Below are positions 1 through 7,680 of a stretch of 23,116 nt of DNA, in pieces. Below the pieces are notes generated by a model. The model did no database searches and was not told where the DNA came from. It worked only from the letters and a program-made list of their open reading frames with translations. The stretch covers positions 31,203-54,318 of the forward strand of contig DBWT01000047.1 of assembly GCA_002309035.1 (NCBI GenBank), in the 5' to 3' direction. The position numbers were made by a program, and so were the translations under genes. Source of the stretch: Caryophanales bacterium UBA1231 (GTDB lineage Bacteria; Bacillota_I; Bacilli_A; ML615J-28; CAG-313). Numbering within the stretch: position 1 is the first letter of the stretch; each line of letters begins with the position of its first letter.

Positions 1-350
1 TTCTTTATAAAATTAATATTTTGGTATATCGCATTAGCTGTTCCTAAATACCAAGCACTCTTATCTTTTGCTTGATATGGTGGTAAAATATGAGCACCAC
101 CATAGATTCTATCCAAATCCCATGGCGCACCATTTCCAATATATTCATTCAAAATCAATGGTTGATATTGTGTTAAAACACCAACAGTATCAATTTTAGA
201 ATTTGTACAATTAGATAGTGGGAAATCAATAATTCGGTATTTTCCCCCAAATGAAACTGCTGGTTTAGCAACTTTTGTTGTTAAAGCTTTTAAACGGCTT
301 CCTTGGCCACCAGCAAGTAACATTGCTATACAAGTTTTATTTTTCTGCAT
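1..350 (-). CDS. glgC: Glucose-1-phosphate adenylyltransferase, N-terminal part (GlgC)
   Basis: This gene makes ADP-glucose from glucose-1-phosphate and ATP, the committed step of bacterial glycogen synthesis in the cytoplasm. Only the first 116 codons are visible; the gene runs off the left edge. The translation shows the nucleotidyltransferase signature AGGQGSRL near residues 14-21, followed by [20 protein letters not shown] and a TQYQPLIL segment, which is the standard GlgC order of motifs. The ATG lies 3 nt after the glgB stop. Its ribosome binding site AAGGAGG is formed by the last glgB codons, so the two are almost certainly co-transcribed and translationally coupled. The visible motifs are specific to GlgC. 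GlgD, the non-catalytic paralogue, usually has a degraded version of the first motif, so GlgC is preferred. Confidence 0.93.
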   Translation of the reverse strand, partial: MQKNKTCIAMLLAGGQGSRLKALTTKVAKPAVSFGGKYRIIDFPLSNCTNSKIDTVGVLTQYQPLILNEYIGNGAPWDLDRIYGGAHILPPYQAKDKSAWYLGTANAIYQNINFIK

Positions 351-353
351 TTT

Positions 354-2192
354 TTAATCCTCCTTAATGAAATAGATACCAGTATTTCTTGGTAAATCAA
401 ACATTAATTTACCATTTTTTACAACAAACTCATGTCCAATTAGTTGGTTCCAACCACCAAACTTTACATCATAGCTTGCACAAATAATTTTATATTTTCC
501 GTTAGGAACTGTTACGTAATAACCTTTCCAGTCGCATGCAGCAAAATTTAAAACAACAATGATACTTTTGCCTTGATCATCAAAACGTTGATAAGCAAAT
601 GTATTATGGTCTTTATCATCAACAATCAACCACTTAAAGCCATCATAAGAATCATCTAAACGATAAAGTGGTGGATTATTTAGATAAATGGAATTTAAAT
701 AAGCCATAAAACGTTGGAAATTAGCATGATGAGGATACTGAAGTAATAGCCAATCAATTTCCCGATCATCACGCCACTCGATAACTTGAGCAATTTCATT
801 ACCCATAAAACTTAGTTTTTTACCAGGCTCACTCATCATATACATGTAGTAAGTTTCTAGGTTTAAAAACTTCGTATCATAGTCTCCAGGCATCTTGTTG
901 AGAAGCGATAATTTCCCATGTACAACCTCATCATGAGATAGTGGTAAAATGTATTTTTCGGAAAAAGCATAGGTTAATTGGAAGGTCATAAGGTCGTGTT
1001 TATACTGCTTATAAATAGGATCACTGCTAGCATAACGTAGTGAATCATTCATCCAACCCATGTTCCATTTGTATTGAAAGCCTAAGCCACCATCCTCTAC
1101 TCTTTTCGTAATACCAGGGTATGGTGTTGCTTCTTCAGCAATCATCATAACGCCTTTAAATAGATGGGCGATTAAATCATTGAGTTTTTTGATGAAGGCA
1201 AGTGCTTCTAAATTGATATTTGTACCATATGAATTTGGATGCCATTCGCCTTTTCCTCTTTCATAATCAAGATATAGCATTGAAGAAACTGCATCAACTC
1301 TTAGTCCATCAATATGATATTCATTGATTAAATAAACAGCATTTGAAATTAAAAAACTTTGTATCTCACAACGTCCATAATCAAACATTCTAGTTCCCCA
1401 ACCCTTGTGTTCTCTTCTAGTTGGATCACTTGGTTCATATAAAAAAGTACCATCAAAATTAATTAAACCATGATCATCTTTACAAAAATGTCCAGGTACC
1501 CAGTCAACTAAAACACCAATATTGGCATGATGGAGAATATCAACAAAAGCCATAAAATCCTTTGGTGTTCCAAATCTCGATGTTATCGCATAAAACCCTG
1601 TCACTTGGTATCCCCATGATGGGTCATAAGGATATTCCGAAACGGGCATTAATTCCACATGTGTATACCCCATCTTATGACAATAATCTCTTAATTCATA
1701 AGCACATTTTACATAATCGAAGAAATTACCATCTTCATATGTACGCCATGAAGCTAAATTTACTTCATAGATATTTAATGGTTGATTGTAATAATGACGA
1801 TATTCACGATTATTCATCCATTCTTGATCATGAAAAACATAACCATCTAAATTATAAACCTTTGATGCTGTATTAGGTCGAAGTTCTGAATGAAATGCAT
1901 ATGGATCAGCTTTCAAATGCCAACGATGACGATAGAATATCGCATACTTATATTCACTGTATTCATTAACATTGAATAATGTTACTTCCCAAATACCTTC
2001 ATTGTTGATTTTAGTCATTGGATTTGCATAACGATTCCAATCATTGAACGAACCAACAACACTAATCTTTTCAGCATTTGGTGCCCATACACGAAAAGTG
2101 ACACCACCATTTTCAAAATGTGAGCCTAGTAGTTTATATGAATAATAATTTGTACCTTGATGAAAAAGAAAGATTGCTTGTTCATTTTTCAT
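354..2192 (-). CDS. glgB: 1,4-alpha-glucan branching enzyme (GlgB)
   Basis: This enzyme introduces alpha-1,6 branches into glycogen (GH13 family). The 612-residue protein begins with a CBM48-like domain (about residues 20-115, with VTFRVWAPNAEKISVVGSFN). The (beta/alpha)8 catalytic domain follows, then a C-terminal beta domain from about residue 510. Aligning by eye with the E. coli enzyme gives nucleophile D300 in DGLRVDAVSSM, acid/base E353 in IAEEATPYPG and the third carboxylate D421 in LPLSHDEVVHGK, all with the expected spacing. It is shorter than the E. coli enzyme because it lacks the extra N-terminal module, as is usual in Firmicutes. The start has an AGAGGT ribosome binding site and a promoter about 25-50 nt upstream. 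It is the first gene of a glgB-glgC operon, and glgD/A/P may follow outside the window. Confidence 0.96.
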   Translation of the reverse strand: MKNEQAIFLFHQGTNYYSYKLLGSHFENGGVTFRVWAPNAEKISVVGSFNDWNRYANPMTKINNEGIWEVTLFNVNEYSEYKYAIFYRHRWHLKADPYAFHSELRPNTASKVYNLDGYVFHDQEWMNNREYRHYYNQPLNIYEVNLASWRTYEDGNFFDYVKCAYELRDYCHKMGYTHVELMPVSEYPYDPSWGYQVTGFYAITSRFGTPKDFMAFVDILHHANIGVLVDWVPGHFCKDDHGLINFDGTFLYEPSDPTRREHKGWGTRMFDYGRCEIQSFLISNAVYLINEYHIDGLRVDAVSSMLYLDYERGKGEWHPNSYGTNINLEALAFIKKLNDLIAHLFKGVMMIAEEATPYPGITKRVEDGGLGFQYKWNMGWMNDSLRYASSDPIYKQYKHDLMTFQLTYAFSEKYILPLSHDEVVHGKLSLLNKMPGDYDTKFLNLETYYMYMMSEPGKKLSFMGNEIAQVIEWRDDREIDWLLLQYPHHANFQRFMAYLNSIYLNNPPLYRLDDSYDGFKWLIVDDKDHNTFAYQRFDDQGKSIIVVLNFAACDWKGYYVTVPNGKYKIICASYDVKFGGWNQLIGHEFVVKNGKLMFDLPRNTGIYFIKED

Positions 2193-2214
2193 TTACGCAT
2201 ACCTCTTCTATTAT

Positions 2215-2243
2215 ATTATACCACCATTTCAAGTTTTTTTCCA
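2215..2243 (-). promoter_or_regulatory. Predicted promoter of glgBC
   Basis: On the minus strand there is a perfect TATAAT (2215-2220) and, 17 nt upstream, TGGAAA (2238-2243), a 4/6 match to TTGACA. Transcription would begin near 2208, giving a leader of about 15 nt before the glgB ATG with its AGAGGT site. The -10 is strong and the -35 weak. No operator-like dyad is obvious in the short space up to the terminator at 2270. Confidence 0.55.
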
Positions 2244-2269
2244 TAAACATACTAATAATAAATAATAAC

Positions 2270-2298
2270 AAAATGGATGCCTATTTAGCATCCATTTT
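2270..2298 (-). terminator. Rho-independent terminator-like hairpin after the rsmD operon
   Basis: A perfect 11-bp inverted repeat AAAATGGATGC / GCATCCATTTT with a 7-nt loop lies 18 nt beyond the stop at 2317. On the minus strand the stem is followed by an interrupted T-rich stretch (TTTTGTTATTATTTATT). It would end transcription of rsmD, coaD and the two envelope genes before the glgB promoter. Confidence 0.75.
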
Positions 2299-2316
2299 TC
2301 CTTAAAAATTCATTAA

Positions 2317-2781
2317 CTATTCTATTCGTTTGTACTTCGTAAACGAATTACCTATTGTGTTTTTATCATAAATCGTCATGTTTACTGTATATCCTTCAGC
2401 AACCATTGGATTACCTTTCCAAACTAAAGTTACTGATGATCTACTTGCTTTATATATACCATGACCTGACCAAATAGTTGAAGCACCATCATAATAATCA
2501 GTATAATCAAATGTTCCATCACCATTAATACGATATGCGGTTAAGCCAACTTGTACCATATTTTTTTCTTTATTCGAATATTGTCCTTGTTGAACATAAA
2601 TACCTGGTGAAAGTTTTGATCCACCACCAAAGACAAAGATATGCATTAGTATGAGGACAATACCACAAATTAGAAGCAATAATCCAGGTGCAATACATGC
2701 AGCTTCTTTCTTTGTTAAACGATAATCATTACCAGTTTTTTGTTTGCTTATTTTTTGTTTTTTGCCTGTGATAACCATCAT
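2317..2781 (-). CDS. Single-pass membrane protein of unknown function
   Basis: I do not recognise this 154-residue protein. It has a very basic N-terminus (about residues 7-26, many Lys), one hydrophobic segment (about 28-51, APGLLLLICGIVLILMHIF) and a C-terminal region of about 100 residues rich in Tyr, Gly and Thr (RINGDGTFDYTDYYDG, GHGIYKASRSSVTLVWKG). That region reads like a small beta-rich extracytoplasmic domain. The start chosen is ATG 2781, because GAAGAGGT lies 6 nt upstream; an in-frame ATG 60 nt further up has no comparable site. It overlaps the preceding lipoprotein gene by 53 nt in another frame, so the two are likely translationally coupled. The stop is TAG, the only non-TAA stop in the window. 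It shares the hexapeptide NDYRLT with the preceding lipoprotein. Confidence 0.7.
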   Translation of the reverse strand: MMVITGKKQKISKQKTGNDYRLTKKEAACIAPGLLLLICGIVLILMHIFVFGGGSKLSPGIYVQQGQYSNKEKNMVQVGLTAYRINGDGTFDYTDYYDGASTIWSGHGIYKASRSSVTLVWKGNPMVAEGYTVNMTIYDKNTIGNSFTKYKRIE

Positions 2782-3315
2782 TAGCAACCTCTTCAGTAAT
2801 TGAAAAATAGCAAATCTCATTTTCAATACCAGAGCCCTCATTACCAGTTAAATCAAAATAGACTTGGTTATAATAAGCATTATCTATTCCAATGGTATGA
2901 CGTTTTGATATAAATAATACTTTAACCTCAATATTTTTTTCAGGCATGATGAATTTATTAGAATCTTTTAGTTGATTGTCAATGACATAACCTTTAATCT
3001 TCCATTCTTCTGCAGGAACAGCATTAATCGTTACTTCACTACCTGCTGCAACTTGCATACTAGATATCGAAACAGTTCCTTCGCCTTCTTGTTTTAAATC
3101 GATCAAATATAGACCTTTGCCATCATCAGTAATAGATGAACCTGTTCTTTTAACAAGAGGTGTTAGCCTGTAATCATTACTCTTTGTAAGTAATGTTACA
3201 TCAATAGAACCCTTCTTAGATGTTGTAATTTCATATTTAATTACACTCGTTGTGCATGAAGATAATAATAAAACAAAGCACAAAAAGAAAAATAAACTAA
3301 TTATCTTTTTTTCAT
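2729..3315 (-). CDS. Lipoprotein with divergent InlB-type repeat; start separated from frame by an A7 run
   Basis: This is a predicted surface lipoprotein of unknown role. The open frame encodes a hydrophobic stretch ending in the lipobox VLLLSSC, then about 175 residues. About residues 85-135 include GSEVTINAVPAEEW and a later FIMPEKNIEVKVLF, resembling divergent InlB B-repeat (Flg_new_2-like) domains. The frame has no ATG. The only well-placed ATG (3313-3315, with AGAGG 9 nt upstream) is followed by seven A and hits TAA at codon 5. One extra A, or a -1 slip on A-AAA-AAG, gives MKKKIISLFFFL, completing an ideal signal peptide with lipobox Cys at 21 and about 195 residues. TTG at 3283 would start inside the signal peptide and lacks the basic N-terminus. 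The gene lies 21 nt after coaD, in the same operon. It may be a slippage-dependent gene, a phase-variable gene, a recent pseudogene or a one-base sequence error. Confidence 0.7.
3306..3312 (-). repeat. A7 homopolymer at codons 2-4 of the lipoprotein gene
   Basis: On the minus strand ATG is followed directly by seven A and then GATAA. The sequence contains the heptamer A-AAA-AAG, known from dnaX-type -1 frameshift and transcriptional slippage sites. A change of one A switches the reading frame between a 4-codon dead end and a full lipoprotein. Confidence 0.7.
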
Positions 3316-3336
3316 ATTTAAATTCCTCTAAATGAA

Positions 3337-3816
3337 TTATTTTTGAAACTTCTCATTTAGTGCTTTTTTAACAGATGCAGGCACGAAATCATCAATCTTA
3401 CCACCGAATGCGGCTATCTCTTTAACACTACTACTTGATAGGAATGAATATGAATGATCGCTCATAATAAAGATTGTTTCAATATCTTGATCAAGTGATT
3501 TGTTGATTGCAGCCATTTGTAATTCATATTCAAAATCACTGACCATTCTTAAACCTCTTATGATGCAATTAGCATTTACTTGACGACAATAGTCGACAGT
3601 AAGATGAGGTGTAGAATCAATAATAATATTTTTCAAATCTTTTGTTGCTTCTTTTAAAAGAGCAATTCTTTCATCAAGTGAAAACAAAACGTTCTTGTTG
3701 AGATTTGATGGAACAACAACGTAAATCAAATCAAATAGTTTTGATGCTCTTTCAATTATATTTAAATGGCCATTTGTAATTGGATCAAATGTTCCAGGGT
3801 ATACTGCGATTCTCAT
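3337..3816 (-). CDS. coaD: Phosphopantetheine adenylyltransferase (CoaD)
   Basis: CoaD catalyses the fourth step of coenzyme A synthesis, transferring AMP from ATP to 4'-phosphopantetheine to make dephospho-CoA. The 159-residue length is typical. The nucleotidyltransferase motifs are in order: YPGTFDPITNGH at residues 6-17 (the TxGH-type ATP site), IIRGLRMVSDFEYE at 86-98 and SFLSSSSVKEIAAFGG at 124-139. It follows rsmD with 2 nt between stop and start. The AAGGAG ribosome binding site is formed by the last codons of rsmD, so the pair is coupled. The rsmD-coaD order is conserved across Firmicutes. The sequence shows no dedicated regulation. Confidence 0.97.
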   Translation of the reverse strand: MRIAVYPGTFDPITNGHLNIIERASKLFDLIYVVVPSNLNKNVLFSLDERIALLKEATKDLKNIIIDSTPHLTVDYCRQVNANCIIRGLRMVSDFEYELQMAAINKSLDQDIETIFIMSDHSYSFLSSSSVKEIAAFGGKIDDFVPASVKKALNEKFQK

Positions 3817-3818
3817 AA

Positions 3819-4364
3819 TTACTCCTTTTCCAAAATCAATACTTCGCTTGAAGCATATCGTCTTTTTAATTTAACTGATAGTGTTGGATAATCACATCTA
3901 ACAATATCTTCTTTTGGATATTCACATACAATGTATCCACCATCACATAACATATTATTTTGAACAATAAAATCAACTAATTCATCAATAACCTTGAGTT
4001 TAAATGGTGGATCTAAGAAAATCAAATCAAATTGTTGATTTGTAAATCCTTTTAATATTTGATGATAATCACCATATAAAATAGTTAATTCTTTCATTGA
4101 ATTTAATGCTTTAGCATTTCTTTTGATTACTTCTATTGCATCTAAATTATTATCTAAAATATAGGCTTTTTTAGCACCACGGGAAATAGCTTCTAAGCTT
4201 AAAGCTCCACTGCCGCCAAAAACATCTAAAACAACAAAATCATAAAGCATTCCACCAAGACTTGAAAAAATAGCTTCTTTTGTACCATCAAGTGTTGGTC
4301 TTGTTGCAAGACCTGGAAGAGTTTCTAGTTTTCTACCACGATTTGTTCCTGCGATTATTCTCAT
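3819..4364 (-). CDS. rsmD: 16S rRNA (guanine966-N2)-methyltransferase (RsmD)
   Basis: RsmD methylates the N2 of G966 in 16S rRNA during small-subunit assembly. The 181-residue protein has the family's N-terminal MRIIAGTNRGRKLETLPG and the TRPTLDGTKEAIFSSLG segment. The SAM-binding motif I is VLDVFGGSGALSLEAISRGA (about residues 45-64), and the catalytic DPPF motif is at 118-121 (IFLDPPF). It is the first gene of an operon with coaD and two envelope genes. AGAAGGT about 9 nt before the ATG serves as ribosome binding site, and a moderate promoter lies 24-52 nt upstream. The neighbouring coaD supports the assignment. Confidence 0.95.
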   Translation of the reverse strand: MRIIAGTNRGRKLETLPGLATRPTLDGTKEAIFSSLGGMLYDFVVLDVFGGSGALSLEAISRGAKKAYILDNNLDAIEVIKRNAKALNSMKELTILYGDYHQILKGFTNQQFDLIFLDPPFKLKVIDELVDFIVQNNMLCDGGYIVCEYPKEDIVRCDYPTLSVKLKRRYASSEVLILEKE

Positions 4365-4387
4365 AATAATATACCTTCTTACAATCT

Positions 4388-4416
4388 AGTTTACCAAATT
4401 TTTATCATTTTTACAA
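4388..4416 (-). promoter_or_regulatory. Predicted promoter of the rsmD-coaD operon
   Basis: On the minus strand TTGTAA (4411-4416) and TAAACT (4388-4393) are separated by exactly 17 nt, each a 4/6 consensus match. It sits between the terminator of the opp operon and the rsmD ATG, where a promoter is needed. Initiation near 4381 would give a leader of about 16 nt. Confidence 0.45.
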
Positions 4417-4427
4417 GATAAATAGAT

Positions 4428-4453
4428 AAAAAGTGCACTCAAGACGAGTGCAC
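4428..4453 (-). terminator. Rho-independent terminator of the opp operon
   Basis: A perfect 8-bp stem GTGCACTC / GAGTGCAC with a 5-nt loop is followed on the minus strand by TTTTTATC. It starts 5 nt after the stop of the DUF3899-like gene and closes the oppABCDF transcript. Confidence 0.88.
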
Positions 4454-4458
4454 CTAAT

Positions 4459-4836
4459 TTATGCTATGATATACAAGATTCCAGCAACTAATATGAAGAA
4501 GAGTCCAACTAAAAGATATGGCATAAAAATAAACTTTTTTGTTGATCTTTTAGCTTTCTTAACTGTTTCATATTCTACTAAATCTTGATATCGTCCTCCA
4601 TCACGAGAGAACATTTTATTAAAACCATAACCAAAAGTATCTAAAGCACCAAGGTTCACAACTAAAACGAGTAAACCAAACAATGCTACAACAGCACCAC
4701 CTAAGATGAATGAGTTAGCATAACTTAAAACATATTGAAAACTCGTTTCATATAGGTGAATAACAGTAATTGTTGAAGCAATTACGAATGCTACAATGTA
4801 GCGAATTGGTGAATGAAAAATTACACGATTTGACAT
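4459..4836 (-). CDS. Small DUF3899-like membrane protein
   Basis: This is a 125-residue integral membrane protein with three hydrophobic segments (about residues 13-29, 43-65 and 102-125). A basic cytoplasmic loop between the second and third contains YETVKKAKRSTKK. The layout and the segment around GFNKMFSRDGGRYQDLVEYE resemble the DUF3899 family of short Bacilli membrane proteins, whose function is not known; this is a by-eye assignment. It is the last gene of the opp operon. One nucleotide separates it from the oppF stop, and an AAAGGA site is written in the final oppF codons. It is followed directly by the terminator. The fixed position suggests that it is expressed in step with the transporter, but a functional link is inference. 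Confidence 0.72.
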   Translation of the reverse strand: MSNRVIFHSPIRYIVAFVIASTITVIHLYETSFQYVLSYANSFILGGAVVALFGLLVLVVNLGALDTFGYGFNKMFSRDGGRYQDLVEYETVKKAKRSTKKFIFMPYLLVGLFFILVAGILYIIA

Positions 4837-4837
4837 C

Positions 4838-6190
4838 TTAGTCCTTTAGTTGTTTTAAGTATTCTGCATATTCAGCTTGGTTACAATATACTGAATGACC
4901 TGGTTTTAATTCTCTCAATTCAGGTAAATCTTCTCTGTAATCATGCATACCTGGGTTGTAAACGATTCTTTGACGTTTCTTTTCGCTCTTTGGATTAGGT
5001 TTAGGAATTGCTGAAAGAAGTGAACGAGTATATGGATGCATTGGGTTTTTAAACAATTCATCACTACTTGCTGTTTCAACAACCTTACCATAATACATAA
5101 CAACGATACGATCACAGAAGTATTTAACAACTGATAAGTCATGGGCAATAAAGATAATTGATAGACCTAATTCATCCTTCAAATCATTTAATAAGTTAAT
5201 GATTTGGGCACGAATAGATACATCAAGAGCAGAGATAGGTTCATCACAAATTAGTAAGCGTGGATTCATAATTAATGCTCTCGCAATACCAATTCTTTGA
5301 CGTTGTCCACCAGAGAATTCATGTGGATAACGAGAAGCGTGTTCAGAAACCAAACCAACTTTTTCAAGCATTTCAACAACTTTTTCGTGATTCTTTGCTT
5401 TATTTCTTTGACCTTGAATTGTAAGACCTTCTTGAATAATATCTTCAACAGTCATACGAGGGTCCAATGAATCAATAGGATCTTGGAAAATCATTTGAAT
5501 TTCATTCATTAATTTTCTTGAAACATGTTTGTTATCATACTTGATTTGTGAAATTTTTTGGTTTTGTTCATATTTGATTTGGTTAACACTTTGATTAACT
5601 AAATTAATTGAAGCGTCCATTTCTTCACGTAAAGCGTTAATCTTATCTTCGTAGCCTTCTTCGTCTGCTTTTAATTCAGCCATACGAGCTTCATAATCAG
5701 CTTTGATTTCTTTAATTTTTTCGTTACCTTTGATACGTGACCATTTGATTTCTTTTTGGTTCCAACGCATACCTGCAGAAATTCTGACACCACGGTAATA
5801 GATAGAACCACTAGTGATATTGTATAGACGAATAATTGAACGACCAGTAGTTGTTTTTCCACAACCTGATTCACCAACGATACCAACACATTCACCTTCA
5901 TGAACATCAAATGAAACGTTAGATACAGCTTTTAACTTAGCACGATTTAAACCACGGCCAAAGAAGAAAAATTGTTTTAAGTGACGTACAGAAAGAAGAA
6001 TTTTTTGTTCCCTTAATTCAGGTTTTTGCTTTACATGTGGATTAACATGATAGAATTTATTGAAGTCATCGCCTTTTAAGCGTTCATCAACATCGCTACC
6101 AATTAAATCTTCATGATCATCAGCAAGTCTTTGTGGGTTTTCATTTAAGTCAAGGATTTCTTCGTTTTGTTCTTTGTCAGAACTACGCAT
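4838..6190 (-). CDS. oppF: Oligopeptide ABC transporter ATPase OppF with coiled-coil insertion
   Basis: OppF is one of the two ATPases driving oligopeptide import. The 450-residue protein has an acidic N-terminal extension of about 60 residues. The ABC domain has Walker A GESGCGKTT (106-114), Q-loop Gln236 in MIFQDP, signature FSGGQRQR (292-299), Walker B LLICDEP (312-318) and switch His350. The C-terminal region is oligopeptide-type (HPYTRSLLSAIPKP). Between the strand after Walker A and the Q-loop there are about 85 extra, highly charged residues (about 140-225; nt 5516-5773). These have Lys/Glu heptad-like patterning and should form a helical hairpin or coiled coil. All catalytic motifs are intact, so the enzyme should be active. 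The ATG is 1 nt after oppD, and its GGAGGG site lies in the oppD 3' end. Order and C-terminal motif favour OppF over OppD. Confidence 0.93.
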   Translation of the reverse strand: MRSSDKEQNEEILDLNENPQRLADDHEDLIGSDVDERLKGDDFNKFYHVNPHVKQKPELREQKILLSVRHLKQFFFFGRGLNRAKLKAVSNVSFDVHEGECVGIVGESGCGKTTTGRSIIRLYNITSGSIYYRGVRISAGMRWNQKEIKWSRIKGNEKIKEIKADYEARMAELKADEEGYEDKINALREEMDASINLVNQSVNQIKYEQNQKISQIKYDNKHVSRKLMNEIQMIFQDPIDSLDPRMTVEDIIQEGLTIQGQRNKAKNHEKVVEMLEKVGLVSEHASRYPHEFSGGQRQRIGIARALIMNPRLLICDEPISALDVSIRAQIINLLNDLKDELGLSIIFIAHDLSVVKYFCDRIVVMYYGKVVETASSDELFKNPMHPYTRSLLSAIPKPNPKSEKKRQRIVYNPGMHDYREDLPELRELKPGHSVYCNQAEYAEYLKQLKD

Positions 6191-6191
6191 A

Positions 6192-7679
6192 TTAATCGCC
6201 CTCCTTCAATGAATTATTAATTCTTTCTGTTACAATCTTTGGTTTTTCTACTTTTGGTGCAAATTCATGCTCAAGCCATGTTGCTGCATAATGAGTATCA
6301 GTGATTTTGAAGAACGGAGGTTCTTGTTCAAAATCGATCTTCATAGCATATTTACTTCTTAAAGCAAATGCATCACCTTTTGGTGGATAAATCATATTTG
6401 GAGGTGTACCTGGGATGGCATCCAAACGTTCTTTACTATCAACATCTGGAATACTTGAAAGTAATGCCCAAGTATATGGATGACGAGGATCAAAGAAGAT
6501 TTCTTCATCAGTACCATATTCAACAATCTTACCTGCATACATAACAGCAACTCTGTCTGCCATGTTCGCAACAACACCTAAGTCGTGTGTAATGAAAATA
6601 CAAGTTAATTGTCTTTCCTCTTTAATACGGTTAATTAATTCAAGAATTTGTGCTTGAATAGTAACGTCAAGAGCAGTTGTAGGTTCATCACAAATAAGAA
6701 TTTCAGGAGATGCTGTTAAAGCAATCGCAATAACGATTCTTTGACGCATACCACCAGAAAATTCAAATGGATATTGTTTGAATCTTCTTTCAGGTTCAGG
6801 AATACCTACTTCTCTCATTACTTCAATAGCACGACGACGTGCTTCTGTTTTTGTAATTTTAATTGTATCAGTGTAACGAGTTTTTTCTGCTTCAATAGCT
6901 TCTTTAATTGTATTCTTTTCTTCATCATTTGAAGCAGCAGCTAATTGTTTATTTAATTCATCAAGATTCTTCTTATGTTCAGCTAATAATTCGTTTTTAC
7001 GTTCTTTAACTTTAATTTTAGCTTCTTTCTTTGTTTGATTAAGCTTTTCTTTTAAAGGTTTAGAATCAACATCGTATTTAGCTTTTTCTTGTTTCTTGAA
7101 GAGTTTCAAATTAGCTTGAGATTCTTTGATTTCAGCTTCTTTTTGAGCTCTTTCTTCTTTAGATAAATCAGCTTTTTTATGTTTATAGTCAGCTTTTAAA
7201 GATTCATGTTTCTTTTCTTCAGTGTTAACAGCAATACGCATTTTAGCTAAGCAGTTACGATAAGCAATTAAATCATCAGAGATTAAATCTTGATAATATA
7301 ATTTCATTTTATCATTATTAATAAGCATAGCTTCAGTAATTTGTTTTCCAATACGAACAATTGGATTTAAGCTTGATAGAGGGTCTTGGAAAATCATACC
7401 AATTTTATGACCTCTAATTTTATGGAATTCTTCTTCAGAAACTTCAAGTAAGTTTTCACCACGATACATAATACTACCGTTCGCAACAATTGCGTTGTTA
7501 GCAAGAATACCCATAATAGCTTTGGAAGTAACAGATTTACCAGAACCAGATTCACCAACGATACATAGTGTTTCACCACGATATAAATCGAAACTTACAT
7601 TACGTACAGCATGTAAAATACCATTATCAGTTTTAAAATCAATTACAAGATTATTAACTTCTAATACTTTTTCTGCCAT
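6192..7679 (-). CDS. oppD: Oligopeptide ABC transporter ATPase OppD with coiled-coil insertion
   Basis: OppD is the partner ATPase of OppF. The start chosen is ATG 7679 (495 residues), because AAAGGAAG lies 9 nt upstream. A GTG at 7688 would abut that site and overlap oppC. Numbered from the ATG, Walker A GESGSGKS is at 42-49, Q-loop Gln98 in MIFQDP, signature FSGGMRQR near 307-314, Walker B LICDEP near 328-333 and switch His365. The C-terminal oligopeptide region contains GDAFALRSKYAMKIDFEQEP, the Cys-free Firmicutes form. About 150 residues rich in Lys, Glu and Ala (about 122-275; nt 6855-7316) are inserted after the Q-loop in the helical subdomain, and look like long coiled-coil helices. 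The insertion point differs from that in OppF. Motifs needed for ATP hydrolysis are complete. Confidence 0.93.
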   Translation of the reverse strand: MAEKVLEVNNLVIDFKTDNGILHAVRNVSFDLYRGETLCIVGESGSGKSVTSKAIMGILANNAIVANGSIMYRGENLLEVSEEEFHKIRGHKIGMIFQDPLSSLNPIVRIGKQITEAMLINNDKMKLYYQDLISDDLIAYRNCLAKMRIAVNTEEKKHESLKADYKHKKADLSKEERAQKEAEIKESQANLKLFKKQEKAKYDVDSKPLKEKLNQTKKEAKIKVKERKNELLAEHKKNLDELNKQLAAASNDEEKNTIKEAIEAEKTRYTDTIKITKTEARRRAIEVMREVGIPEPERRFKQYPFEFSGGMRQRIVIAIALTASPEILICDEPTTALDVTIQAQILELINRIKEERQLTCIFITHDLGVVANMADRVAVMYAGKIVEYGTDEEIFFDPRHPYTWALLSSIPDVDSKERLDAIPGTPPNMIYPPKGDAFALRSKYAMKIDFEQEPPFFKITDTHYAATWLEHEFAPKVEKPKIVTERINNSLKEGD

Positions 7680-7680
7680 C

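Noticed and set aside
1562..1876. 104-codon plus-strand open frame inside glgB
   Set aside because: It lies opposite the conserved catalytic region of glgB, is His/Tyr-rich as expected for an antisense shadow, and lacks a start signal.
2729..2841. The two envelope genes as one gene broken by a second frameshift
   Set aside because: The second gene has its own ribosome binding site and start, a basic N-terminus and a membrane helix, so an overlapping pair explains the sequence better. Comparison with relatives could still change this.
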